The notes below the pieces were generated by a model. The model had not been told where the DNA came from. It did no database searches and was given only the letters and a program-made list of their open reading frames with translations. 64,000 nucleotides of DNA from contig CAJONC010000001.1 of NCBI GenBank assembly GCA_905235675.1, positions 124,001-188,000 of the forward strand. Reading direction: 5' to 3'. Positions 23,910 through 31,600 of this stretch are shown here, one piece after another. Position numbers and translations under genes: made by a program. The stretch's first letter is position 1; every line of letters starts with the position of its first letter. Origin of the DNA: an uncultured Bacteroidales bacterium. GTDB lineage: Bacteria; Bacteroidota; Bacteroidia; Bacteroidales; UBA932.

Positions 23910-25550
23910 ATGAGAAAACACCCATACCGAATGAGGAGAGGTGACAGGTATCCCGATACCCTCAGGGATTTGTTCGAGACCTCGACGAAAAAATACTCCA
24001 AATGCCTGTCGGGGCGTTTTACCGACGGTTCCCAGGAATACACTTACGCCCGTTTCCACGAAGTCTGCGACCGTGAATCCCTGCGTCTGTCGCGTTATGG
24101 CATCAGTTCAGGCGACAAAGTCGCCATCTTCGCGCAGAACATGCCCAACTGGACTCTGGCGTTTTTTGCCGCCACCGCCTTCGGGCGCGTAGCCATCCCC
24201 ATACTCCCCGACTCTTCCGAAAACGAAGTCACCAACATACTCAGGCACTCCGAGAGCAAGGTAATATACATTTCGCAGAAGCTCCTGCCGAAACTCAGCA
24301 GGGAATGTATAGACAAGCTCACCCTCGTGATTGACATTGAGACCTTGAAACCCATAAAGAAGGACGAGGAGGCATTCCAGTGCGACGGACTGGTAAAGGC
24401 TCCCACAGCCGACGAACTTGCAGCCATAATCTACACTTCCGGCACCACCGGCAATGCCAAAGGCGTGATGCTCAGCCACCGCAACTTCTGCCACAACATC
24501 ATGGCCTCGCACAAGGCTGAGAAATGCAGTTCCAAAGACCGCTTCCTTTCCATGGGCCACACCTATGAACTGGCTATAGGCTGCCTGTATCCCTTCTATG
24601 TGGGAGCGTGCGTTTATTATATCAAGAAGGCCCCCACTCCCTCAGTGCTGTCGGCGACCATGAAGGAGCTGCGTCCGACGGTAATGTGCTCGGTACCCCT
24701 CATCATAGAGAAGGTCTACAAGAGAAGCATAGTTCCGACAGTGGAGAACAGCCGCACCCTTACCTGGATGAGCAGGAAAATGCCGTATATTTTCCACAAG
24801 CTCGTAGGGCAGCGTCTTTACAAGAGTTTCGGCGGCAAGCTGCATTTCTTCGGCATAGGAGGAAGCAAGCTTGATCCTGTCGTGGAAGATTTTCTCAAGA
24901 AATGCCGCTTCCCCTACGCCATCGGTTACGGACTTACCGAATGCGCTCCCCTGGTGTGCAATGCCATGGTCGGACGGACCTCGGTCGGGTCTATTGGCAT
25001 TCCCGCCTTCGGCGTGGATGTACGCCTGATAGACGTGAATCCGAAAACCGGCGAAGGCGAGATTGTCTGCCGTGGCGACAACGTGATGCTGGGCTACTAC
25101 AAGGATCCCGAGCGCACTATGGGAGTGATTGACGACGAAGGCTGGTTTCATACGAACGACATCGCCAGCATGGACAAGAACGGCAATTACTACATCAGGG
25201 GCCGGCTCAACAACACTATCCTCGGTGCTTCCGGAGAGAATATCTATCCGGAGGAGATTGAGCAGCTTATCAACAGTGAAGAGGGTGTGAGCGAGAGCCT
25301 GGTGGTGGAGCGCGACGGCAAGCTGGTGGCCCTGGTGAAGTTCGAGGACAATGTGCTGGACTGGAATTTCGAGGGGGAGGAGAAGTTCTACGAGAATCTG
25401 GAGGCAAGGACGGCGTCCCTGAAAGAGAGGGTGAACAAGCTTCTGGGGAAGAATTCGCAGGTGAGCGAGGTGAATGCGATGAAGGAGCCGTTCGAGAAAA
25501 CGGCGACCCAGAAGATCCGCCGTTTTCTCTACAAAAACAAAAAACAATAA
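23910..25550 (+). CDS. AMP-binding long-chain acyl-CoA/acyl-ACP synthetase
   Basis: A 546-residue adenylate-forming enzyme. The P-loop-like motif is IIYTSGTTGNAKGVMLSH, followed by YGLTECAPL, GWFHTNDIASMDKNG, RLNNTILGASGENIYPEEIE and the C-terminal catalytic lysine region PFEKTATQKIRR. It activates a fatty acid with ATP and transfers it to CoA or a carrier. It follows a PlsC-type acyltransferase, which suggests that the pair recycles or incorporates exogenous fatty acids. The start MRKHPYRMRRGDRYPDTL is kept; no better start is evident. Confidence 0.9.
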   Translation: MRKHPYRMRRGDRYPDTLRDLFETSTKKYSKCLSGRFTDGSQEYTYARFHEVCDRESLRLSRYGISSGDKVAIFAQNMPNWTLAFFAATAFGRVAIPILPDSSENEVTNILRHSESKVIYISQKLLPKLSRECIDKLTLVIDIETLKPIKKDEEAFQCDGLVKAPTADELAAIIYTSGTTGNAKGVMLSHRNFCHNIMASHKAEKCSSKDRFLSMGHTYELAIGCLYPFYVGACVYYIKKAPTPSVLSATMKELRPTVMCSVPLIIEKVYKRSIVPTVENSRTLTWMSRKMPYIFHKLVGQRLYKSFGGKLHFFGIGGSKLDPVVEDFLKKCRFPYAIGYGLTECAPLVCNAMVGRTSVGSIGIPAFGVDVRLIDVNPKTGEGEIVCRGDNVMLGYYKDPERTMGVIDDEGWFHTNDIASMDKNGNYYIRGRLNNTILGASGENIYPEEIEQLINSEEGVSESLVVERDGKLVALVKFEDNVLDWNFEGEEKFYENLEARTASLKERVNKLLGKNSQVSEVNAMKEPFEKTATQKIRRFLYKNKKQ

Positions 25551-25556
25551 TACTTC

Positions 25557-25654
25557 CGCCGCAGGGCCTTCCATTCGTTCAACCTGCCACCCCCGGCTTA
25601 GGGGGAGGGTGCCCTTTAGGGAGGGGGTTGTGACGAATGGAAGGCCCTGCGGCG
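25557..25654. repeat. 98-bp palindromic intergenic element with perfect 22-bp arms
   Basis: Between convergent genes lies a pair of perfect 22-base inverted arms (25557-25578 and 25633-25654). The centre is 54 bases of C-rich then G-rich sequence with further pairing (CAACC with GGTTG; CACCC with GGGTG). It has no T tract and no ORF. It looks like a mobile palindromic repeat that has inserted between genes, or a bidirectional terminator. No second copy is visible in this window. Confidence 0.75.
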
Positions 25655-25661
25655 AATAATA

Positions 25662-27407
25662 TCAGTTTGCAGTCAGTTTAGTAGCGGTGCCACCGGATAC
25701 GCCGGCCCCTTCTACCAGCTGCCCTGCGAACAGTTTGGTGCCTCCGCTGAAGGAGGGCCCCTTCAGGAGAGTGTACTCACCCTTCTTTTTCAGCTGATCG
25801 CTGAAGATATACATTCCCGAACCGCCTGATTCCGGAGCGTAGAAACAGAAGAGGGCATCGTTACCGTCGCAGAGTGCATAGGCGCTCGACTTGGTATAGT
25901 TCGTTGTCACATAAGGCACGGAAATAACGGAACCGCGCTCTATTCCGCCGAAGGCTATCACGGTCCCGCCTTTGATATAGAGCTTGTATCCGCCCTCGGT
26001 ATTTGCATCGAGGCCGACTTCGGGGGAAGTTGCGCTTGAAGCATATACCAGTCCGCCGTTAATATACATGTTCCCATTGGCGTCTATGCCGTCATTCCCT
26101 GCGGAACGTCCGTAGACATATCCACCGTTGATGGTAAGGTCGCCTCCGGCATTTATGGCGTCATCCGACCTCGAATAAGCGTATACCGTTCCTCCGGATA
26201 TCTCCAGCTTGCCCTTGGCCTCTATCGCCTCGTGATTGGTGGCATTCACGACAACATAGCATCCTTCGTTGAAATAAGCATTCCCGTCGAACTTGATACC
26301 TTTGGCGGCCTTGCTGGTGTCATCGTCGGAAGAAGATGAAGAGTTGCCGCCAAAGCCGCCTCCGGGGCCGCCCATCCCGGGCATTCCACCACCGGAGGAA
26401 CTGCTCCCGTAATTGCTGCCGGTCACGGTAACGTACAGCTCTCCCCCGTTGAAATATGCGACATTGTCGCCGCTGATACCCTTGGCACCCGTTCCGGAAC
26501 AGTTGACAGTCACTTTTCCTCCGTCCATCTCGAAACGGTAATCGGCCTTGATGCCGGCCGCGCCGGTGAGTTCATCGTCCACGATGCCTGCGGAAGCCGT
26601 ACTTGTGATATTGGTCACTCCCCCTCCGAAGTAGATGAGGGTGTCGGTGCTGAAGCCCTTCTTGCCGGTGGCGGAAACGTTCACGTCTATATTGCCCGCC
26701 GACACTATTATGGCATCCTTTCCGCGTATGCCGTGGCCCGCGGTAGAAGAAACCTTGACCGTGGTGGCGTCATCGATGAAGCGGACATAGTCGTCGCTGG
26801 TGATGCCCGCCTTTCCGGTGGCGGTCACGCTAAGGCTGCCGTCACCGCTGAAAATAAGCTGGGCTTCGCTGAAGAAAGCGGCTTTCATGTCTTCGGTATC
26901 GACAGCATCGGTATAGCTGCTGCCGTCGGCAAGTTTGCTCTCGCCCTTGAGCACCACGAAGGTACGCTTGTGGCTCTGGTTGTTGATTGCCGCTCCCGCA
27001 GGATTGGTAAGGTTCAGGCCGTTAAGGGTAAGCCCCTGCTTCTTGGAACTGTAAAGCTTGAAGAATCCGTCGGAAGCGCTTCCGCTGAGCTCATACATTA
27101 TGACTTCCGAGCCATTGTTGGTAATGGTGACGTCGTTGCCGGAGACATCCACGGTCAGTCCGTCGGCTCCGCTCACCTGCGCCCCGCTTTCGGAATATAC
27201 CACGCTCACGGTACGGGCGAAGGTGGTGTTTGAAATGTAATCGTCCTTGTCGTCGGTCGCTATGCTGCTGCCGGCATTGTCATCGGTCACAACCGTTCCG
27301 CTATCGTCGCTTACGTCGTTTTCGTCATTCCGGGCAGGATTGTCTTTCTCGCATGACATCAAAGCCACGGACGCAATCAGAATGGAAAATAATAACTTTG
27401 CTTTCAT
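25662..27407 (-). CDS. Cthe_2159-like carbohydrate-binding beta-helix lipoprotein
   Basis: A 581-residue lipoprotein (LMSC, Cys19), starting at MKAKLLFSIL, 15 codons inside the longest frame, because this gives the lipobox and lies just downstream of a promoter. After an Asp-rich linker it is made of repeated short beta-strand turns (GDGSLSVTATGKAGI, GGDLTINGGYVYGRSAGNDG, EISGGTVYAYSRSDDAI). This is the pattern of the right-handed parallel beta-helix family typified by Cthe_2159, a calcium-dependent acidic-polysaccharide binder. A flexible Gly/Met/Ser segment (GGMPGMGGPGGGFGG and Ser/Asp run, about residues 340-375) interrupts the helix. It is probably surface-exposed. No enzyme motif is seen. 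Confidence 0.8.
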   Translation of the reverse strand: MKAKLLFSILIASVALMSCEKDNPARNDENDVSDDSGTVVTDDNAGSSIATDDKDDYISNTTFARTVSVVYSESGAQVSGADGLTVDVSGNDVTITNNGSEVIMYELSGSASDGFFKLYSSKKQGLTLNGLNLTNPAGAAINNQSHKRTFVVLKGESKLADGSSYTDAVDTEDMKAAFFSEAQLIFSGDGSLSVTATGKAGITSDDYVRFIDDATTVKVSSTAGHGIRGKDAIIVSAGNIDVNVSATGKKGFSTDTLIYFGGGVTNITSTASAGIVDDELTGAAGIKADYRFEMDGGKVTVNCSGTGAKGISGDNVAYFNGGELYVTVTGSNYGSSSSGGGMPGMGGPGGGFGGNSSSSSDDDTSKAAKGIKFDGNAYFNEGCYVVVNATNHEAIEAKGKLEISGGTVYAYSRSDDAINAGGDLTINGGYVYGRSAGNDGIDANGNMYINGGLVYASSATSPEVGLDANTEGGYKLYIKGGTVIAFGGIERGSVISVPYVTTNYTKSSAYALCDGNDALFCFYAPESGGSGMYIFSDQLKKKGEYTLLKGPSFSGGTKLFAGQLVEGAGVSGGTATKLTAN

Positions 27408-27426
27408 AGTAAGATAGTTTTTAGTA

Positions 27427-27458
27427 CAAATGTATATCTTCTCAAACGTCATGCCAAA
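27427..27458 (-). promoter_or_regulatory. Promoter of the beta-helix lipoprotein gene
   Basis: On the minus strand TACATTTG (27427-27434) follows a TTTG (27455-27458) by 20 bases. The -33 element overlaps the T tract of the upstream ribosomal-operon terminator, so the two units are packed end to end. The leader to the ATG at 27407 is about 13-19 bases. Confidence 0.6.
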
Positions 27459-27483
27459 AAAAAGACCGGTTTTTCAACCGGCC
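27456..27483 (-). terminator. Terminator of the rpsF-rpsR-rplI operon
   Basis: On the minus strand the stem GCCGGTT / AACCGGT encloses a GAAA tetraloop and is followed by eight T. It lies about 25 bases after the rplI stop codon. Confidence 0.9.
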
Positions 27484-27507
27484 TTCATCATACACTGTAT
27501 TCAAGGA

Positions 27508-27957
27508 TTACTCTGCGCTTTCGGCGACAACCTCGATGTTGACGGTTCCGAAGATCTTCTTGTAGACCTTGACGTTTCCTTCGAAAGTGCCGACTTCCTT
27601 GATTTCGGGAACGGTGACATCTTTCTTGTCGACCTCGACACCTGCGGCGGTGAGAGCCTCGGCCACCATTGCGGCGGTAACTGCTCCGTAGAGCTTGCCG
27701 CTCTCGGCGACCTTGACGCTGATCTTCACGGGAGTGGCCGCAATTTTGGCTGCACGTGCTTCCGCATCGGCTACAAGCTTGGCCTCCTTGTGGGCGCGCT
27801 GGCGTACGGTCTCCTCATACTGCTTGATGGCAGACTTGGTTCCGAGCGATGCGTATCCCTGGGGAATCAGATAATTGAGAGCATATCCGCTCTTTACTTC
27901 CACGAGTTCACCGGCCTCTCCGAGACCTGCAACTTCTTTCTTGAGAATAATCTTCAT
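27508..27957 (-). CDS. rplI: 50S ribosomal protein bL9
   Basis: 149 residues; starts MKIILKKEVAGLGEAGELVEVKSG with the N-terminal bL9 fold and the GYALNYLIPQGYA signature. A central helix (about 40-75) and a C-terminal domain (about 76-149) follow. It is part of the large subunit near L1. It is the last gene of the rpsF-rpsR-rplI operon, nine bases after rpsR, and is followed by a strong terminator. Confidence 0.97.
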   Translation of the reverse strand: MKIILKKEVAGLGEAGELVEVKSGYALNYLIPQGYASLGTKSAIKQYEETVRQRAHKEAKLVADAEARAAKIAATPVKISVKVAESGKLYGAVTAAMVAEALTAAGVEVDKKDVTVPEIKEVGTFEGNVKVYKKIFGTVNIEVVAESAE

Positions 27958-27966
27958 AGGGCAGGA

Positions 27967-28233
27967 TTATTTAAGGAGGTCAGTAACATAAGGAAGAAGG
28001 GCGAGGCTGCGGGCGCGCTTGACGGCCTTTGCAACCTTGCGCTGGAACTTGAGGGAAGTACCGGTGATGCGGCGGGGAAGAATCTTGCCCTGCTCATTCA
28101 GGAACTTCTTGAGGAATTCGGGATCCTTGTAATCCACATACTTGATACCGGCTTTCTTGAAGCGGCAGTATTTCTTCTTGCGAACCTCCACGGTAGGAGG
28201 GTTCAGATAGCGGACATTGTCATTCTGTGCCAT
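27967..28233 (-). CDS. rpsR: 30S ribosomal protein bS18
   Basis: 88 residues with the bS18 core [20 protein letters not shown] and [24 protein letters not shown]. It binds 16S rRNA together with bS6 on the platform. It lies four bases after rpsF in the classic order. No zinc-binding cysteine set is present (one Cys, at CRFKKAG). Confidence 0.97.
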   Translation of the reverse strand: MAQNDNVRYLNPPTVEVRKKKYCRFKKAGIKYVDYKDPEFLKKFLNEQGKILPRRITGTSLKFQRKVAKAVKRARSLALLPYVTDLLK

Positions 28234-28237
28234 AATA

Positions 28238-28675
28238 TTATTCCTCCGTGTTTTCTTCTACAGGTTCAACATCATAGTCGGTGACTTCTTCTTCGACCTC
28301 GACTTCTTCAACCACGCCTTCGGGAACCACGTTGGTCTTTCCCTTGGCCTTCATCTCGCGGCGATGCTCCGCATAAGCGACTGCATCCTTGTCGAGAGCG
28401 ACGGTGAGGAAGCGGATGATACGTTCGTCACGCTTGTACTGGATTTCGAGATTTGCCACGAATTCAGGCTCGGCCTTGAATTCGATCAGGTAGTAAAATC
28501 CTGATGTCTTGTGCTGGATAGGGTAGGCGAGCTGCCTCAGGCCCCAATCTTCTTCGTACACGATTTCGCCGCCGTTTGCGGTGATGAATCCGGTGTACTT
28601 GGCAACCGCTTCCTTCATCTGGGCATCAGACAAAACGGGAGTTGCAATGAAAACGGTTTCGTACTGTTTTAACAT
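28238..28675 (-). CDS. rpsF: 30S ribosomal protein bS6
   Basis: 145 residues; the bS6 ferredoxin-like domain spans about 1-98 ([40 protein letters not shown]). A C-terminal acidic tail (about 112-145, Glu/Val-rich) is longer than in E. coli but usual in Bacteroidota. It is the first gene of the operon and pairs with bS18. The promoter and a hairpin lie immediately upstream. Confidence 0.97.
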   Translation of the reverse strand: MLKQYETVFIATPVLSDAQMKEAVAKYTGFITANGGEIVYEEDWGLRQLAYPIQHKTSGFYYLIEFKAEPEFVANLEIQYKRDERIIRFLTVALDKDAVAYAEHRREMKAKGKTNVVPEGVVEEVEVEEEVTDYDVEPVEENTEE

Positions 28676-28701
28676 TTTGATAATAAATTAGTTATAAATA
28701 A

Positions 28702-28738
28702 AGCCCTTATGGAACTTTCCAAAAGGGCTGCAAATATA
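28702..28738 (-). promoter_or_regulatory. rpsF promoter box overlapping a hairpin
   Basis: On the minus strand TATATTTG (28731-28738) is followed two bases later by a hairpin (28702-28729): AGCCCTT-A-TGGA, loop, TCCA-A-AAGGGCT. Bacteroidota promoters start 5-7 bases after the -7 box, so the 5' arm would be mostly absent from RNA made here and complete only in read-through RNA from nrdDG. It may therefore act as a terminator or attenuator of the upstream unit. Confidence 0.55.
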
Positions 28739-28743
28739 GGAAT

Positions 28744-29223
28744 TTATTTCGGTTTTTGCAACGGTTCCAGTCCTTTCCTCCAGAATCTTGAAGTGATGTC
28801 TTCCTTGTGATGATAAAGCCGCTGGTTGGTGCCGGGATTGTTCAGCGGTCCGCATTCGGGGCGGTAGGGGCCGACCTTAACGTAGTCGAAGGCTGCCTGG
28901 ATTTCCGGTTCGACTTCCTCGCGCCCGGAGTACAGCGCAATCTCCATCGCAGGATGCGCGTATCGAATATGCGCCGCAAGGGCCAGCAGGGCCTCCGGGT
29001 CCTTTCCCTCCCCCAGGAACAGGAAGCAGTTCACCCCGAAATTATCGGCTATCAACGCATCAATCACTGCCGGTGTCAGTTCCTCGCCTACATCAAGCTT
29101 GAGGAACGGGGAATGGCATCCTACGCAATTTCCCCGGCAGTTGCTGATATCAACCGCCAGGGAAACACGGTCCGGAATCTCCTCCAGGACCACGGATGTC
29201 ATTTTCGGAACGTACTTTATCAC
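28744..29223 (-). CDS. nrdG: Anaerobic ribonucleotide reductase activating protein NrdG (GTG start)
   Basis: 159 residues from a GTG at 29223, whose GTGA overlaps the nrdD stop by four bases. This start gives VIKYVPKMTSVVLEEIPDRV, which fits Bacteroidota NrdG N-termini better than the ATG at 29202. The radical-SAM cluster motif is CRGNCVGC, followed by HSPFLKLD. NrdG uses S-adenosylmethionine to install the glycyl radical on NrdD. The middle holds GEGKDPEALLALAAHI and the end is basic. Confidence 0.92.
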   Translation of the reverse strand: MIKYVPKMTSVVLEEIPDRVSLAVDISNCRGNCVGCHSPFLKLDVGEELTPAVIDALIADNFGVNCFLFLGEGKDPEALLALAAHIRYAHPAMEIALYSGREEVEPEIQAAFDYVKVGPYRPECGPLNNPGTNQRLYHHKEDITSRFWRKGLEPLQKPK

Positions 29224-31406
29224 TTTTCCGCGTAATATCTCTGATGGGCCTCCTCCTGGCGCATCTCGCTGAAGGAAGACACCCTCTTGAGATATCCTAT
29301 CACACGGGTGAGATAGTCCAGATTCGAGCTGCCGCACCTGGGGCAGACGGAAAGCGTATCCTTGCTGATGTATCCGCAGTCGTTGCATACGGTGTTGCGG
29401 CAGTTGAAGGTGAAGTAGTTGGTCCCGTAGTGGGAGGCGGTGTTCAGCAGCTCGCGGTACTGCTCCTTGCTGAGGTGCTCCGCAATGTTCATGTGGAGGG
29501 CGCTGCCGCCGTCGAGATACTGTACGTAGTCCTCGCCGTGAAGCTTGAACTTGTCGATTATGCTCAGGCTTTCGTCTTCCGGATTGTAGAAATAGGAGGA
29601 ATACATATTGTGCTTAGGCGACACGAAATAGCCGTCCTTGCGGTCCCAGTTGTAGTTCTTGCCGGAAAGGTTCTCGCCGGGAACGAACTCGGTGTTGAAC
29701 ATGGCCTCCTTGGTGCGGTCGGCACGGTTAGACTTGTTGATGGTCTCGAGTATGGTGTTCACGAACTCCTTGTATTCATCATTGGGCGAAATCTCAAGTC
29801 CGAGGAATTCGGCGGCGTCGGTGAGGCCGTTCACGCCCACGGTGAGGTACTGGCGCTTCATGTCGATGAATCCCGCCCTGTAAACGTCGAGCATGTCTGC
29901 CTTGAGGAAGTCCTTGATTATTTCGTTGAAGGCTATCTGGTACTTGTGCACGCGTTCGGTCTCGACGGTGATGGCTTCGGAAATCCGTGCATAGAGCGCA
30001 GCCTTGTCACAGGATCCCGCCTCCAGCGGCTTGCCGGGCTCGAGATCCACGCCGTTTTCCTTGAAATACTCGCGAGCCGCATCCTGGATGAGACGGTTGA
30101 GATTGATGGTCATAACAGACTTGGATCCGGTGGAAACCGATGCCGTACCCATGGAGTACTGGTGAGTGGTATGGTTGTGCCCTTCGTCGGATCCGTCGAG
30201 GTCCTTGAGGGAGTTGCGGAGGCGGCAGCAGCTGCTGAGGCTGTCGGGGCTGTTGGAGAGATAGCAGAAGAAGCTGTGTCCCTTGCTCCACATTTCGGCG
30301 GTGAAATCGGCGTACTCCTTGTCCACGAAGTCGGTGCGGTCCTCTGTAGTCAGCAGGGCCATGGTCTCCACGGGGAAGGTCAGGATATAATGGTTGCGTT
30401 CCTCGTTGAACCACTGCATGAAATGCTTCTGCAGCCAGGAAAGCGTCTCCCACCTGGGTGCGGTGCCGTCGGGGAAGCGGAAGTCGCTGAACACTCCTTC
30501 GAAATAGGGCTTGTCGAAGTAGCCTATGTTCCAGAACACGGTCTGGTAGCCGCGGTTGCCCGCCGGCATGTTCATCGAATGCACCACCTGCTGGAAGCAG
30601 TTGTCTATAACCTTCAACAGGGTGCGCTGCTTGCGGTTGCTCTCCACGACCTCGTCCAGGCGGTCGATATAATCGTCGCCATAGTCCTTGCGGATGAAAT
30701 AATCCATGTACATCAGGAATTCAGGAGTAGCGACCGCCCCCATGAACTGCGACGAAATGGAATAGACAAGATTGATGAACTCCCCGCAGAAACTCTTCAG
30801 GTCGGTGGGCGCGACGGACACTCCCCCGAGTTCGCGCAGTCCGCTTACAAGGAAGGGATACATGGTGATGGCCACGCAATAGGGATAGCCGGGGGTGCCG
30901 CTCTCGTCGTGCTTGTAAAGCACATGGGACTCCAGGTCCTTCACATACTGCTCGGCAAGTTCATGTCCATAGAGGTTCTTGATCTTGTCCTGCATGATGT
31001 AGCGGTTCTGCTTGATATTGTTTTCCTTGTAAAGCTCCTGGCCGAGGGTAACGATATTCTTGCGGGTGACGTTGGCGTTGGAGTCGAACTTGGATCCGGT
31101 CGCGGCGTTGGAGGCCTTGATGTAATCCTTGATGAAGTCGCGCTTCTTGCGGAGGTCCTTGCCGTCGTCGAACTTCTGGATATACTCCAGCGCGGCCTTC
31201 TTGTTGATGGACATGAGCGAATCCACCACCTGGCGGCGGATCTCCTGGCTCGTCATCTTGTCGTAGATGTAAAGGTTGTCGGTAATGGAAACGACGACCT
31301 CCTCGGGGCAGCGCTGTCCCGTGGCTTTGTATGTCTGGCGTATGCCTTTCTTCAGCTTCTCGAGGTCGAATTCTTCAACACTTCCGTTCGTTTTCCTAAC
31401 ATCCAT
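29220..31406 (-). CDS. nrdD: Anaerobic ribonucleoside-triphosphate reductase NrdD
   Basis: 728-residue class III reductase that makes dNTPs from NTPs under anoxia. An ATP-cone is at residues about 1-90 (VRKTNGSVEEFDLEKLKKGI), the catalytic ten-stranded barrel fills the centre, and a zinc site has CNDCG and CPRCGS. The glycyl-radical loop TRVIGYLKRVSSFSEMR lies near the C-terminus. It is translationally coupled to nrdG. An intact ATP-cone suggests dATP feedback control. Its presence fits an anaerobe. Confidence 0.96.
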   Translation of the reverse strand: MDVRKTNGSVEEFDLEKLKKGIRQTYKATGQRCPEEVVVSITDNLYIYDKMTSQEIRRQVVDSLMSINKKAALEYIQKFDDGKDLRKKRDFIKDYIKASNAATGSKFDSNANVTRKNIVTLGQELYKENNIKQNRYIMQDKIKNLYGHELAEQYVKDLESHVLYKHDESGTPGYPYCVAITMYPFLVSGLRELGGVSVAPTDLKSFCGEFINLVYSISSQFMGAVATPEFLMYMDYFIRKDYGDDYIDRLDEVVESNRKQRTLLKVIDNCFQQVVHSMNMPAGNRGYQTVFWNIGYFDKPYFEGVFSDFRFPDGTAPRWETLSWLQKHFMQWFNEERNHYILTFPVETMALLTTEDRTDFVDKEYADFTAEMWSKGHSFFCYLSNSPDSLSSCCRLRNSLKDLDGSDEGHNHTTHQYSMGTASVSTGSKSVMTINLNRLIQDAAREYFKENGVDLEPGKPLEAGSCDKAALYARISEAITVETERVHKYQIAFNEIIKDFLKADMLDVYRAGFIDMKRQYLTVGVNGLTDAAEFLGLEISPNDEYKEFVNTILETINKSNRADRTKEAMFNTEFVPGENLSGKNYNWDRKDGYFVSPKHNMYSSYFYNPEDESLSIIDKFKLHGEDYVQYLDGGSALHMNIAEHLSKEQYRELLNTASHYGTNYFTFNCRNTVCNDCGYISKDTLSVCPRCGSSNLDYLTRVIGYLKRVSSFSEMRQEEAHQRYYAEK

Positions 31407-31514
31407 AATATCAATAGGTTATAAGGTTTTAATATTCTAATTTTCTTTAATTAGGGGCAAAAAATTTCGGACTGTATCCACAATCCGTATGGAATTTTCA
31501 CCGTTTTTCGCTAA

Positions 31515-31522
31515 CAAAGTTA
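31515..31522 (-). promoter_or_regulatory. Candidate -7 box for nrdD
   Basis: TAACTTTG on the minus strand matches TAnnTTTG and would give a leader of about 100 bases before the nrdD ATG. No -33 TTG is found at 19-21 bases. No NrdR-type box is seen in the leader. Confidence 0.35.
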
Positions 31523-31530
31523 ACAAAATA

Positions 31531-31552
31531 GGATGCACTTTTCAGTGCATCC
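31531..31552 (-). terminator. Hairpin ending the pepD transcript
   Basis: A perfect nine-pair stem, GGATGCACT / AGTGCATCC, with a four-base loop lies about 50 bases after the pepD stop and, on the minus strand, is followed by TATTTTG. A second weaker inverted repeat (31568-31590, AACACGA / TCGTGTT) lies between it and the stop. Confidence 0.6.
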
Positions 31553-31600
31553 CATACAAAAGTTATCAACACGAAACTAACAATCGTGTTTCAGGTGTTG

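Noticed and set aside
25557..25654. CRISPR repeat or small RNA gene
   Set aside because: There is only one inverted pair with no spacer array and no promoter box; it is better described as a palindromic intergenic element.
31407..31600. Riboswitch or NrdR box upstream of nrdD
   Set aside because: The 194 bases hold a terminator-type hairpin, a weak inverted repeat and a candidate -7 box, but no match to a NrdR box pair or a known riboswitch core that I can recognise.
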